A DNA stretch of 64,000 bases from positions 744,001 through 808,000 of the forward strand of contig NZ_JAXLPB010000002.1 in assembly GCF_034321785.1 (NCBI RefSeq), read 5' to 3'. The notes beneath the pieces are model-generated. The model was not told the DNA's origin, did no database searches, and was given only the letters and a program-made list of their open reading frames with translations. Below are positions 17,148-26,230 of this stretch, in pieces (position 1 is the first letter of the stretch; each line of letters begins with the position of its first letter). Source of the DNA: Fulvimarina uroteuthidis. GTDB taxonomy: Bacteria > Pseudomonadota > Alphaproteobacteria > Rhizobiales > Rhizobiaceae. Position numbers and translations under genes: made by a program.

Positions 17148-18632
17148 TTGGAAAACTTGACGCCGGACCCCCTGGTGGAGGGCTTCGTCTCCATCGTCGA
17201 TTTCCTGAATTCGATCCTCTGGGGCTATGTCCTCGTCTACGGCCTGCTGGCCGTCGGCCTGTACTTCACCGTCCGCCTCGCCTTCATCCAGATCCGCCAT
17301 TTCCCCGAATTCTTCAAGGTCATCAAAGGCTCGCGCGCCGGTGACAAGGCCGGCATCTCGCCGCTGCAGGCGCTCACCGTGTCGCTGGCCAGCCGCGTCG
17401 GCACCGGCAATCTGGCCGGCGTCGCCGTGGCGCTGACGCTGGGCGGGCCCGGCGCGATCTTCTGGATGTGGATGGTCGCCCTGGTCGGGATGGCGACGGC
17501 CTACGCCGAATCGACGCTGGCCCAGCTCTACAAGATCCGCAACGAGGACGGCCAGTATCGCGGCGGACCGGCCTTCTACATGGCGCGGGGCCTCGGGCTT
17601 CCATGGATGGGCGGCCTGTTTTCGGTGGCGCTGATCCTTTCCTTCGGCCTGATCTTCAACGCGGTCCAGGCGAACTCGATCGCCGGCGCCACCGAGCAGG
17701 CCTTCGGCTTCGACCGGTTGTGGATCGGCGTCGGGCTCGCGATCCTTGCCGGCATCATCGTGTTCGGCGGCATCCGCTCGATCGCGCGCGTGGCGGAGGT
17801 CGTCGTGCCGTTCATGGCGGTCGCCTATCTCCTCGTCGCCCTCTACGTCGTCGCGGTCCACATCACCGAAGTGCCCGCGATGCTGGGGTACATCATCCTC
17901 AACGCATTCGGCCTCGACGAGGCGACGGGCGGGCTCACCGGCGGCATCATGGCGGCCCTCCTCAACGGCGTGAAGCGTGGCCTCTTCTCGAACGAGGCCG
18001 GCATGGGCTCGGCTCCGAACATCGCCGCCGTCGCCACGCCCCAGCCGCATCACCCGTCGAGCCAAGGCCTCGTCCAGGGCCTCGGCGTGTTCATCGACAC
18101 GATCATGATCTGTACGGCGACCGCGCTGATGATCCTCCTGTCCGGGGTCTACACGCCCGGCCAGGAAACCGACGGCATCACCCTGACCCAGTCGGCGCTG
18201 ACGGCGCATATCGGCTCCTGGGGCAATATCTTCGTGGCGATCGCGATCTTCTTCTTCGCCTTCACCTCCATCATCGGCAACCTGTCCTATGCCGAGAACG
18301 CGATGACCTTTCTCGGCGCGGGCGGCAAGGTCGGCATGGCCTTCGTGCGCATCGGCGCGCTCGCCATGGTCATCTGGGGCTCGATCGAATCGGTCGGCAC
18401 CGTGTTCAACGCGGCCGACGCCTCCATGGGCCTGATGGCGACGCTGAACCTCATCGCCATTCTGCTTCTGTCCGGCACGGTGGTGAAGCTGACGAAGGAT
18501 TATTTCGCCCAGAAGAAGACCGGCCTCGAGCCGACCTTCGACAACGACATGTATCCCGAGCTTCGCGGCAAGGTGGATTCCACCATCTGGACCATGGCAG
18601 GCGATGTCGGTCCGCGCGGTGGTCGGGGCTGA
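17148..18632 (+). CDS. Alanine/glycine:cation symporter (AGCS family)
   Basis: A 494-residue inner-membrane Na+/H+-coupled amino-acid transporter of the AlsT/DagA type. Family text includes RHFPEFFKVIKGSRAGDKAG and ISPLQALTVSLASRVGTGNL (the conserved substrate/cation loop). Later come GGPGAIFWMWMVALVGMATAY, YRGGPAFYM and GLFSNEAGMGSAPNIAAVA. The start is TTG 17148 with AAGGAA about 10 bp upstream. It is a single gene, preceded by the repeat-bearing spacer and convergent with the inositol genes at 18866. D/L-alanine or glycine is the likely substrate by family, not shown here. Confidence 0.94.
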   Translation: MENLTPDPLVEGFVSIVDFLNSILWGYVLVYGLLAVGLYFTVRLAFIQIRHFPEFFKVIKGSRAGDKAGISPLQALTVSLASRVGTGNLAGVAVALTLGGPGAIFWMWMVALVGMATAYAESTLAQLYKIRNEDGQYRGGPAFYMARGLGLPWMGGLFSVALILSFGLIFNAVQANSIAGATEQAFGFDRLWIGVGLAILAGIIVFGGIRSIARVAEVVVPFMAVAYLLVALYVVAVHITEVPAMLGYIILNAFGLDEATGGLTGGIMAALLNGVKRGLFSNEAGMGSAPNIAAVATPQPHHPSSQGLVQGLGVFIDTIMICTATALMILLSGVYTPGQETDGITLTQSALTAHIGSWGNIFVAIAIFFFAFTSIIGNLSYAENAMTFLGAGGKVGMAFVRIGALAMVIWGSIESVGTVFNAADASMGLMATLNLIAILLLSGTVVKLTKDYFAQKKTGLEPTFDNDMYPELRGKVDSTIWTMAGDVGPRGGRG

Positions 18633-18865
18633 CGCGGAGTCCGTCTCGAGGCCTGGGCAACTCTTCCACGGACGGGCCGGCCGGACGATCGGCGGCACCT
18701 GCCGCAGGAGCATCGGTCCGAAGATCGGAAGGGGAATTTCTCGAAGCTAGACGCGTCGAATCGAAGAGATCGCCGGAGCATCGCCGCGTCTGACTGGACG
18801 CACCATGCGCTACAGCCTGAGGCGGCAATTCAGCATCGCTTGAGACTGTTTGTTCGCCCGGCGCG

Positions 18866-19681
18866 CTAGACGGTGAAGGCGCTCTCGAAGCGGTCGAGGG
18901 CGATCTCCGGATCGCCGCTGGCGAAGGCTTCCATACCCACGGGGCCGCGATAGTCCATGGCGACGAGAGCGTTCGCGATCGCCGGATAGGCGATCTCGCC
19001 GGTTCCCGGCTCCATGCGGCCCGGAACGTCGGCGACCTGGATTTCGCCGATAAAGGGCAGCGCCGTCCGGCAAAGCGCGATCAGGTTCCCTTCGCCGATC
19101 TGCGCATGATAGAGATCGAGGTTCAACCGCAGCCCGGGGCGATCGACATGCGAGACGAGGGCGATCGTCTCCTCTGCGCGCGCGAACGGCACGCCCGGAT
19201 GATCGACCTGAGTGTTGAGGTTCTCCAGCGTGAAGACGACGCCCAGCTCGTCGGCGAGATCGGCGATCCGCCGCAGGGTATCGGCGGCTTTCAGCCACAT
19301 CGCGCCGGTTGCCGCCTGGCACGGCACGACGGGAAGGCCGCCGTCGCCGAGACCGGTGCCGTGCAGGTTGAGACGGGCGACCCCGAGACGCTTGCCGACC
19401 GCCGCGGTCTTTCGTGCGCTTGCAAGCAGCTCGGCTGCGCCGTCCGCGTCCGCAAGGCGTCCGTGCAGATAGCCGTTCATGATCGAGAACCGGGCGCCCG
19501 ATCGCTCCAGCGCGGCAAGGTCGTGGTCGGGAAAGTTCCACAGACCCACGGCGAAACCGCGCTCGGCCAGCCGCTTCACACGCCATTCCATCGGCCTGTC
19601 GCGCCAGATCATTTCGGCACAGACGGCCAGATCGAAGCGAGGGACCGGCGTCCCAGCGGAAACGGGATGGGGCATCGTCAT
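18866..19681 (-). CDS. Hydroxypyruvate isomerase-like TIM-barrel protein
   Basis: A 271-residue AP-endonuclease-2/xylose-isomerase-like barrel. Hyi-family text is strong: VVFTLENLNTQVDHPGVPFA, LRLNLDLYHAQIGEGNL, then GEIQVADVPGRMEPGTGEI and VGMEAFASGD, with metal-binding Glu, Asp, His and Glu in these segments. In an iol cluster such a gene may act on inosose or a related keto-cyclitol rather than hydroxypyruvate; that is inference. It overlaps the stop of iolG by 4 bp (19678-19681), showing tight coupling. The preceding upstream open frame lies over iolG and is not used. Confidence 0.88.
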   Translation of the reverse strand: MTMPHPVSAGTPVPRFDLAVCAEMIWRDRPMEWRVKRLAERGFAVGLWNFPDHDLAALERSGARFSIMNGYLHGRLADADGAAELLASARKTAAVGKRLGVARLNLHGTGLGDGGLPVVPCQAATGAMWLKAADTLRRIADLADELGVVFTLENLNTQVDHPGVPFARAEETIALVSHVDRPGLRLNLDLYHAQIGEGNLIALCRTALPFIGEIQVADVPGRMEPGTGEIAYPAIANALVAMDYRGPVGMEAFASGDPEIALDRFESAFTV

Positions 19682-20679
19682 CGGCCGGTCATGTCCGCCG
19701 TGATCTCGATCCGGCGTCCTTCCTTCAGCGAGATGTTGGCGGCCTCGGCGAGCGCCAGCGCGTTGACGCCGTCCGCGACGCTGGCCGGAACCGGCTTGCC
19801 GTCCAGGACCGCATCGACGAAGGCCGACCATTCGATGGCGTAGGCGCGCATGTAGCGCTCCAGGAAGAACAGGACGGGCTTGGCCGACACGGTGCCGGCC
19901 GCGGTCGATTTCGCGACGGTGTTTTCCAGAACGTTCCGTGCCTCGATCATGCCGTCGGAGCCGAGAAGCTCGATGCGCTGGTCGTAGCCGTAGATCGCGC
20001 GGCGCGAATTGCGGATGGTCGCGATGCGGCCATCGGCATAATCGAGCGTCACGACGGCGGTGTCGACGTCTCCCGCCTCGCCGATCTCGGGGTCGACGAG
20101 GCACGATGCGGAGGCCGTCACGAATTTCGGCATGCCGAACAGCCAGGCGCAGATGTCGAAATCGTGGATCATCATGTCGCGGAACAGGCCACCCGAGACC
20201 TTGATGTAGGAGACCGGCGGCGGGCCGGGATCGTAGGAGGTGACGGCCAGCATCTCGCCCTTGCCGATCTCGCCGCCGGAAAACGCGGCCTTCAGGGCGG
20301 AAAAGTTCGGGTCGAAGCGGCGGTTGAAGCCGAGCATGATCGGCTTGTCGGCCTTCGCGGCGATCGCCTGGACCGTCCGGGCGCGGGCGAGGTCGAGATC
20401 GATCGGCTTTTCGCAGAACACGGCCTTGCCCGCCGCGACACCCTTTTCGATGAGGTCGGCATGGGTGTTGGTCGAGGAGGCGATGAGGATCGCGTCGATC
20501 GACCGGTCGCCCAGAATCTCCTCGGGGTTTTTCACGGCGATCGCATGCTGCGCGGCGAGCGCTTCGGCCGCCTCGGCCACGACGTCGGTGACGGCGACCA
20601 GTTCGCAGCGCGGATCGAGGCGGATGGAGGCGGCATGCACCGTGCCGATGCGGCCGGCGCCGAAGAGTGCGACTTTCAT
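19678..20679 (-). CDS. iolG: Inositol 2-dehydrogenase (Gfo/Idh/MocA family)
   Basis: NAD-dependent oxidation of myo-inositol to 2-keto-myo-inositol, the first step of the pathway. The 333-residue protein has the N-terminal Rossmann motif GAGRIGTVHA (8-17) and the catalytic EKP motif in VFCEKPIDLDL. GFNRRFDPNF and the SGGLFRDMMIHDFDICAWL block (with the D-x-x-x-H-D catalytic pair) place it near rhizobial IdhA/IolG. ATG 20679 is chosen because the glycine motif follows directly; no strong Shine-Dalgarno is visible. It is divergent from iolR across a 290-bp region carrying a perfect operator-like palindrome. Confidence 0.93.
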   Translation of the reverse strand: MKVALFGAGRIGTVHAASIRLDPRCELVAVTDVVAEAAEALAAQHAIAVKNPEEILGDRSIDAILIASSTNTHADLIEKGVAAGKAVFCEKPIDLDLARARTVQAIAAKADKPIMLGFNRRFDPNFSALKAAFSGGEIGKGEMLAVTSYDPGPPPVSYIKVSGGLFRDMMIHDFDICAWLFGMPKFVTASASCLVDPEIGEAGDVDTAVVTLDYADGRIATIRNSRRAIYGYDQRIELLGSDGMIEARNVLENTVAKSTAAGTVSAKPVLFFLERYMRAYAIEWSAFVDAVLDGKPVPASVADGVNALALAEAANISLKEGRRIEITADMTGR

Positions 20680-20905
20680 GGAGGAGGACTTTCTCAAAGG
20701 GTTATGAGGATGGGTGGCATGCCGGCCGGCATCCCTTTCGGGGGCTCGCAGAAGCGATCCGGTGCCGATCGTCCGGCCATGAACGGACAGGGTGGTGGGG
20801 GCGGGACGGGCTCGAAGCATCGGTGCGAGCGAGGCCGGGCGCTTTACGCGCGAGCCCGGCTTCCATAATCCCTGCATCGAACCTGTTCGAATCGTCCCAT
20901 TATTG

Positions 20906-20921
20906 TGGAATATATATTCCA
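20906..20921. promoter_or_regulatory. Putative IolR operator 1, perfect 16-bp palindrome
   Basis: TGGAATATATATTCCA is perfectly self-complementary and contains GGAA-N6-TTCC, the form I recall for rhizobial IolR sites. It lies 48 bp before iolR and about 226 bp before iolG, in the divergent promoter region. Confidence 0.75.
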
Positions 20922-20969
20922 AGATGGTATGCTTCGACCGGGCTCACCTGTCAAGCCGGGAGACGTTGC

Positions 20970-21830
20970 ATGGACGAGAGAGGCGATGGGGCGAGCCAGC
21001 CTCCGCAGACGGTGGACGCGCTCATCGAGGCGCTGGACCGCCGGGGCGAACGGCTGCCCAAGCGGCTGAAGCAGTGCGCGACGTTCCTGCGCGCCAATCT
21101 CCATCTCGTCGCGGTCTCGACCATCGCCGATCTGGCGAAGGACGCGGGCGTTCCCGCATCGGCCTTCATTCGGTTCTGCCAGGCGTTGGGATTTTCCGGC
21201 TTCTCGCAGATGCAGGCCCTGTTCCGGGCGGACTACGCCCAATCGCGGCCCGATTATACGGAGCGGCTGTCGCGGCTCGGGGCCGAGGGGGCGACGCGGG
21301 CCGGTCATCTTGCGTCCCAGTTCGCCGAAGCCGGCGTCAGATCACTGATCGATCTGTCGAACGGGATCGACAGCAGGCAGTTGCAGTCGGCGGCCGAGAC
21401 GCTCGCCGGCGCGCGCACCATCCATCTCATCGGGCTTCGCCGTGCGTTCGCGGTGGTCGTCTATCTGGCCTATCTCTTCGACAAGATGGGCGTCGCCTCG
21501 ATGCTGCACCAAAGCTCCGGCCAGATCGACAGCGTCCACGCGATGGGCAGGGACGACGCGCTCCTTGCCGTGACCTTCGCGCCGTTTTCGCAGGAGACCC
21601 TCGACCTGGCCGCGAAGGCGAAGGCGCGCGGCGTCCCGGTTCTCGCCCTCAGCGATACGACCGCCTGCCCGCTCGCCGATTTCGCGGACATTCTGATGGT
21701 CGCGCGCGAGGTCGAGGTCGCGGGCCTGCGCTCGCCGAGCGCGGCGATGGCGCTCGCCACCTCGCTTGCCGTTGCGGTCGGGGGCCTGCGCAAAGAAAAC
21801 GCCTTGACTGCCCGCGAGCGATCGCAATAA
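20970..21830 (+). CDS. iolR: RpiR-family transcriptional regulator of inositol genes (IolR-like)
   Basis: A 286-residue repressor-type protein. The N-terminal HTH_6 domain (about 10-85) contains RLPKRLKQCATFLRANLHLV, VSTIADLAKDAGVPASAFIR and FCQALGFSGFSQMQALFR. A C-terminal SIS sugar-phosphate-binding domain (about 125-270) has GARTIHLIGLRRAFAVVVYL and FAPFSQETLDLAAKAKARGV. Its position between iolG and iolC and the flanking GGAA-N6-TTCC sites make it the probable IolR, sensing a phosphorylated intermediate. ATG 20970 follows CGGGAGA. Autoregulation is inferred from operator 1. Confidence 0.9.
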   Translation: MDERGDGASQPPQTVDALIEALDRRGERLPKRLKQCATFLRANLHLVAVSTIADLAKDAGVPASAFIRFCQALGFSGFSQMQALFRADYAQSRPDYTERLSRLGAEGATRAGHLASQFAEAGVRSLIDLSNGIDSRQLQSAAETLAGARTIHLIGLRRAFAVVVYLAYLFDKMGVASMLHQSSGQIDSVHAMGRDDALLAVTFAPFSQETLDLAAKAKARGVPVLALSDTTACPLADFADILMVAREVEVAGLRSPSAAMALATSLAVAVGGLRKENALTARERSQ

Positions 21831-21831
21831 A

Positions 21832-21847
21832 TAGAATTTATGTTCCA
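21832..21847. promoter_or_regulatory. Putative IolR operator 2, degenerate copy
   Basis: TAGAATTTATGTTCCA matches operator 1 at 13 of 16 positions and keeps the TTCCA half-site. It starts one base after the iolR stop and about 97 bp before the ABC-remnant/iolC operon, as expected for a site controlling the catabolic operon. Confidence 0.6.
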
Positions 21848-21943
21848 AAACGTCGGGAGAAAGCGGTTTGGAGCACGCACCGTCCGGCGCGGGCATTGCG
21901 CGGGTCGACGCGGCTGCCGATCGGTCATCCAACGCGAGGAAAC

Positions 21944-22236
21944 ATGAACAATCTTTTGAAGACAGGCGTCGTCGCGGCCACCGTCGCCCTTGCCGGGCCG
22001 GCCGTCGCGCAGGAGATCATCGTCGTCTCGCACGGCCAGGCCACCGATCCGTTCTGGTCGGTCGTCAAGAACGGCGTCGATCAGGCCGCCAAGGATACCG
22101 GCGCCAGCGTCGACTACGGCTCGCCCGAGACCTTCGACATGGTGCAGATGAGTCGGCTCATCGAGGCCGCGGTCACGCGCGCCGTCGAGGCCGGCATTCC
22201 GGTCATTTCCATGAATTCGGGCTCCGACGTGTCCAA
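21944..22236 (+). pseudogene. N-terminal remnant of a sugar ABC transporter substrate-binding protein
   Basis: Reads MNNLLKTGVVAATVALAGPA (signal peptide, cleavage near AQ at 23), then EIIVVSHGQATDPFWSVVKN and the family region YGSPETFDMVQMSRLIEAA, ending at VISMNSGSD. After about 97 codons the similarity stops, where an intact protein would continue for more than 200 residues. A ribosome-binding site (CGAGGA) and the ATG are intact. The sequence then switches, in another frame, to the end of an ABC ATPase; the binding-protein frame itself runs to a stop at 22360 through unrelated residues. Resembles inositol-binding proteins of rhizobia (IbpA-like) by context. Confidence 0.85.
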
Positions 22237-22416
22237 TTCGTCACCCACAATGTCCGCCATGCGCTGGCGGTCGGCGACCGGTTCACCGTGCTCAACCGGG
22301 GAAAGACCCTCGGCACGGCCAGGCGTGGCGAGATCACCGGCAACGAGCTGCAGGACATGATGGCCGGCGGCCTCGAAATGGCCACCGTCAAGGGCTCTGC
22401 GGAAGGGACGGTCTGA
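22237..22416 (+). pseudogene. C-terminal remnant of a sugar ABC transporter ATP-binding protein
   Basis: From about 22237 the frame ending at 22416 reads FVTHNVRHALAVGDRFTVLN followed by RGKTLGTARRGEITGNELQD, the H-loop and C-terminus of an IatA/RbsA-like ATPase. Walker A, signature and Walker B regions are missing. It is about 59 codons and has no start of its own. The stop overlaps the iolC start (TGATG), so the original ATPase gene directly preceded iolC. Together with 21944-22236 it implies loss of the rest of the binding protein, the permease and most of the ATPase, or an assembly misjoin. Confidence 0.85.
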
Positions 22417-24329
22417 TGGCGGCAAAGGATCTCGACCTCATCACCATCGGGCGGTCCTCCGTCGATCTGTACGGGGCGCAGGTGGGCGGACGCCTGGAGG
22501 ACATGCGCTCCTTCGACAAATATGTCGGCGGCTCGCCGACCAACATGGCGACCGGCACCGCGCGGCTCGGCCTCCGCTCGGCGCTCCTCACCCGCGTCGG
22601 CGACGAGCCCATGGGCCGGTTCCTTCGCGAGGAACTTGCCCGCGAGGGCGTCGACACGACGGGCGTCGTCACCGACCCCGATCGGTTGACCGCGCTCGTC
22701 CTCCTCGGCATTCGCGACGAGGACCGGTTCCCGCTCATCTTCTACCGCGAAAACTGCGCCGACATGGCGCTGTGCGAGGACGATATCGACGAGGCCTTCA
22801 TCGCGCGCGCGCGCGCGGTCGTGGCGACCGGTACCCATCTCAGCAACGCCCGCACCGAGGCGGCCGTTCTGAAGGCCCTCGCGCTTGCCCGCAGGCACGG
22901 CGCGCGAACCGCGCTCGACATCGACTACCGGCCGAACCTCTGGGGCCTGGCCGGCCACGATGCCGGTCAGGAACGCTTCATCGCCTCCGATGCGGTGACG
23001 CGCAAGCTCCAGTCGACCTTGCATCTTTTCGATCTCATCGTCGGGACGGAAGAGGAATTCCACATCGCCGGCGGCACCACCGACACGATCGCGGCGCTCA
23101 AGGCGGTCCGGGCCGTGTCCGCCGCAACGCTGGTGTGCAAGCGCGGCGCTGCGGGGGCGGCCGCCTTCGCGGGCGCGATCCCGGACAGCCTCGACGAGGG
23201 CGAGGCCGGCCCCGGCTTTCCGATCGAAGTCTTCAACGTGCTCGGCGCCGGCGACGGTTTCATGTCGGGCCTGCTGAAGGGGTGGCTGGACGGGAAGCCG
23301 TGGCCGACGGCACTCGAATACGCCAATGCCTGCGGCGCGTTCGCCGTCTCGCGCCATGGCTGCACTCCGGCCTATCCCTCTTTGGCCGAACTCGAATTCT
23401 TCCTCGCGCGCGGCGTGCGGGAAAAGGCGCTGCGCAAGGACGCCGAACTCGAGCAGATCCACTGGTCGACGACCCGCAAGGGCGCCTGGCCGGACGTGCG
23501 CGTCTTCGCCTTCGACCATCGTCTGCAGATGGAGGAGATGGAAGGCGCGACCCCACAGGCGATCGGCGCGTTCAAGGAGCTGTGCCTCGCGGCGGCGCTG
23601 GCGCAGGCGGGCGACCGTCCCGGCCACGGCATTCTGTGCGACGGACGCCTCGGGCGCCGTGCGCTGCATCGCGCCGCCGGACACGGGCTCTTCATCGCCC
23701 GCCCCGCCGAGTGGCCGGGATCGATCCCGCTCACCTTCGAGCCCGAACTCGGTCCCGATTGCGGCGGCCTTGCCGAGTGGCCGAAGGAGCATTTCGTCAA
23801 ATGCCTCTGCTTTCCCCATCCGGACGATGAGGAGGCGACATGGCACGACCATATCGCGAGCGTGACGCGCCTGTTCCATGCGGCCCGGCGCAACGGCCTG
23901 GAATTCCTGCTCGAGGTCATTCCCTCGCGCATCGGCCCGGTCGACGACGAGACGACGCCGAAGGTCATCCAGCGCTTCTACGATGCCGGGATCTATCCCG
24001 ACTGGTGGAAACTGGAGCCGTTCAAGACGAGGGCCGCCTGGCAGAACGCGTGCGACGCCATCGAGCGCAACGATCGCCATACGCGGGGGATCGTGATGCT
24101 GGGGCTCGACGCGCCCGAGGAAGACCTGAAGGAGAGCTTCGCGCTCGCTGCCGCGTTCCCGCTGGTCAAGGGGTTCGCGGTCGGTCGCACGATCTTCGGC
24201 GAGGCCGCCCGCGACTGGTTCGCCGGCCGCATCGACGACAGGCAGGCGGTGGCGGCGATGAAAGCGAAATATGGCCGGCTGTGCGACCTGTGGGGAGCCG
24301 TCCGCGCCAAGGGAGTTGCGCCACGATGA
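22416..24329 (+). CDS. iolC: Bifunctional 5-dehydro-2-deoxygluconokinase / DUF2090 protein
   Basis: Phosphorylates 5-dehydro-2-deoxy-gluconate in inositol catabolism; the C-terminal DUF2090 domain is aldolase-like and probably supplies or supports the next step. The 637 residues comprise a PfkB kinase domain (about 1-330) with VGGSPTNMATGTARLGLRSA, the kinase signature NVLGAGDGFMSGLLKGW and its catalytic Asp. The second domain (about 345-637) has VRVFAFDHRLQMEEM, FLLEVIPSRIGP and KGFAVGRTIFGEAARDWF. The fused form is usual in proteobacteria. The start overlaps the ATPase remnant stop; the end overlaps iolD by ATGA. Confidence 0.95.
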   Translation: MAAKDLDLITIGRSSVDLYGAQVGGRLEDMRSFDKYVGGSPTNMATGTARLGLRSALLTRVGDEPMGRFLREELAREGVDTTGVVTDPDRLTALVLLGIRDEDRFPLIFYRENCADMALCEDDIDEAFIARARAVVATGTHLSNARTEAAVLKALALARRHGARTALDIDYRPNLWGLAGHDAGQERFIASDAVTRKLQSTLHLFDLIVGTEEEFHIAGGTTDTIAALKAVRAVSAATLVCKRGAAGAAAFAGAIPDSLDEGEAGPGFPIEVFNVLGAGDGFMSGLLKGWLDGKPWPTALEYANACGAFAVSRHGCTPAYPSLAELEFFLARGVREKALRKDAELEQIHWSTTRKGAWPDVRVFAFDHRLQMEEMEGATPQAIGAFKELCLAAALAQAGDRPGHGILCDGRLGRRALHRAAGHGLFIARPAEWPGSIPLTFEPELGPDCGGLAEWPKEHFVKCLCFPHPDDEEATWHDHIASVTRLFHAARRNGLEFLLEVIPSRIGPVDDETTPKVIQRFYDAGIYPDWWKLEPFKTRAAWQNACDAIERNDRHTRGIVMLGLDAPEEDLKESFALAAAFPLVKGFAVGRTIFGEAARDWFAGRIDDRQAVAAMKAKYGRLCDLWGAVRAKGVAPR

Positions 24330-26161
24330 CCACGATCCGTCTCACTGCCGCGCAGGCGATGATGAAATATCTCGCCGTCCAGATGAACGAGGACGGCGAA
24401 CCGTTCCTCGCCGGCGTCTGGGCGATCTTCGGCCATGGCAATGTCGCCGGCATCGGCGAGGCGCTCCATGCCGAACGCGAGACGCTCCAGACCTATCGCG
24501 GCCACAACGAGCAGACCATGTGTCATGCGGCGATCGCCTACGCCAAGCAGTCCGGGCGTCGGCGCGCCATGGCCGTGACCTCCTCGATCGGCCCCGGCGC
24601 CCTGAACATGGTGACCGCGGCCGGCCTTGCCCATGTCAACCGCCTGCCGCTCCTGATGATACCGGGCGACGTCTTCGCCAATCGCGGTCCCGATCCGGTG
24701 CTGCAGCAGGTGGAGGATTTCGGCGACGGCACAGTTTCGGTCAATGACTGCTTCCGGCCCGTCACCCGCTATTTCGACCGCATCACCCGGCCCGAGCAGA
24801 TCATGACGGCGCTTCCCCGCGCGTTTCGCACGATGACCGATCCGGCCGATTGCGGCCCGGTCTGCCTCTCCTTCTGCCAGGACGTGCAGGCCGAGGCCTA
24901 CGATTACCCGAACAGCTTCTTTGCGCCCCGCACCTGGCGTTTCCGCAGGCCCCATCCCGATCCCGTGGAGACCGACCGCATCGCCGCGCTGCTGCGCTCG
25001 GCGAAGACACCGGTCATCGTGGCGGGCGGCGGCGTGCATTATGCCGGGGCGAGCGCCGCCCTTCAGGCCTTCGCCGAGAAGCACCGCGTCCCGGTGGTCG
25101 AAAGCCAGGCCGGCAAATCGGCGCTTTCCTGGGACCATCCGTTGAATCTCGGCCCGGTCGGCGTGACCGGCGCGGCCAGCGCAAACACCGTGTGTGCCGG
25201 GGCCGATCTGGTGCTGGGCGTCGGCACCCGCTTCCAGGACTTCACGACGGGCTCGTGGAACCTCTTCCAGAACCCGGAGCGAACGCTCGTCAGCCTCAAT
25301 GTCGCGGCCTACGACGCCATGAAGCACGGGGCCGAACCCTTGTGCTGCGATGCGCTGGTGGGTCTCGACACATTGTCCGCCGCCCTCGGCGACCTGGCGT
25401 TCGAGGCGCCGTCCGCGTCCCTGAAGGCCGATTGGTTCGCGCGCGTCGATCCCTTGACCGATGCGCCGGACGAGACCGGCACCAACGCCCTGGCGACCGA
25501 CGCCCAGGTGATCGGCGCGGTGCAGCGGGCGAGCGGTCCCGATACCGTCGTCATGTGCGCGGCCGGCACCATGCCGGGCGAACTCCACAAGCTGTGGAAG
25601 GCGCCGCGCCCCGGCGCCTATCACATGGAATACGGATTCTCCTGCATGGGCTACGAGATCGCCGGCGCGCTCGGCATCAAGATGGCCGAGCCCGAGCGGG
25701 ACGTCGTCTGCATGATCGGCGACGGCAGCTACATGATGGCGAATTCCGAGCTCGCGACGGCGGCCATGCTCAAATGCAAGATCACCATCGTCGTCACCGA
25801 CAATCGCGGCTATGGCTGCATCAACCGGCTGCAGCAGGCGACCGGCGGGGCGGAGTTCAACAATCTCCTGAAGAACAGTTTTGGCGGCGAGCACTCGGCC
25901 ATCGATTTCGCGGCCCATGCCGCCTCGATGGGCGCGACCGCCCGCCATGTCGGCTCGCTCGCCGAACTCGAGGAAGCGCTCGCGGCCGGCAAGTCCGTCG
26001 ACGGCCCCCATGTCGTGGTGATCGACACCGATCCCTATCCCTCGACACCCGATGGCGGCCATTGGTGGGACGTGGCGGTGCCGGAAGTGTCGACGCGCGA
26101 GGAGGTCCAGACGGCCCGCAAGGCCTATGAGCGCCAACTGGCGGCGCGCGCCGGCGGGTGA
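24326..26161 (+). CDS. iolD: 3D-(3,5/4)-trihydroxycyclohexane-1,2-dione acylhydrolase
   Basis: Thiamine-diphosphate-dependent ring opening of the dione to 5-deoxy-glucuronate. The 611 residues begin MTTIRLTAAQAMMKYLAVQM. The N-terminal ThDP Pyr domain has FLAGVWAIFGHGNVAGIGEA and the catalytic-Glu context TYRGHNEQTMCHAAIAYA. The C-terminal PP domain has EYGFSCMGYEIAGALGIKMA and CMIGDGSYMMANSEL, the GDG...N metal/ThDP motif. The start overlaps iolC by 4 bp. Expected to be co-transcribed with iolC, iolE and iolB. Confidence 0.97.
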   Translation: MTTIRLTAAQAMMKYLAVQMNEDGEPFLAGVWAIFGHGNVAGIGEALHAERETLQTYRGHNEQTMCHAAIAYAKQSGRRRAMAVTSSIGPGALNMVTAAGLAHVNRLPLLMIPGDVFANRGPDPVLQQVEDFGDGTVSVNDCFRPVTRYFDRITRPEQIMTALPRAFRTMTDPADCGPVCLSFCQDVQAEAYDYPNSFFAPRTWRFRRPHPDPVETDRIAALLRSAKTPVIVAGGGVHYAGASAALQAFAEKHRVPVVESQAGKSALSWDHPLNLGPVGVTGAASANTVCAGADLVLGVGTRFQDFTTGSWNLFQNPERTLVSLNVAAYDAMKHGAEPLCCDALVGLDTLSAALGDLAFEAPSASLKADWFARVDPLTDAPDETGTNALATDAQVIGAVQRASGPDTVVMCAAGTMPGELHKLWKAPRPGAYHMEYGFSCMGYEIAGALGIKMAEPERDVVCMIGDGSYMMANSELATAAMLKCKITIVVTDNRGYGCINRLQQATGGAEFNNLLKNSFGGEHSAIDFAAHAASMGATARHVGSLAELEEALAAGKSVDGPHVVVIDTDPYPSTPDGGHWWDVAVPEVSTREEVQTARKAYERQLAARAGG

Positions 26162-26230
26162 CGAGCCCCGCGCGCGGCCGCCCGCCCGCAGCCGCCTTTC
26201 ATCCCAGCCCTTCATCCAACGGACGAACCC

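Noticed and set aside
16568..17344. Open frames running through the dsbB-symporter spacer
   Set aside because: They translate the two palindromic repeats into repeated GEK/SGHPA-like peptides and have no start signals or family features.
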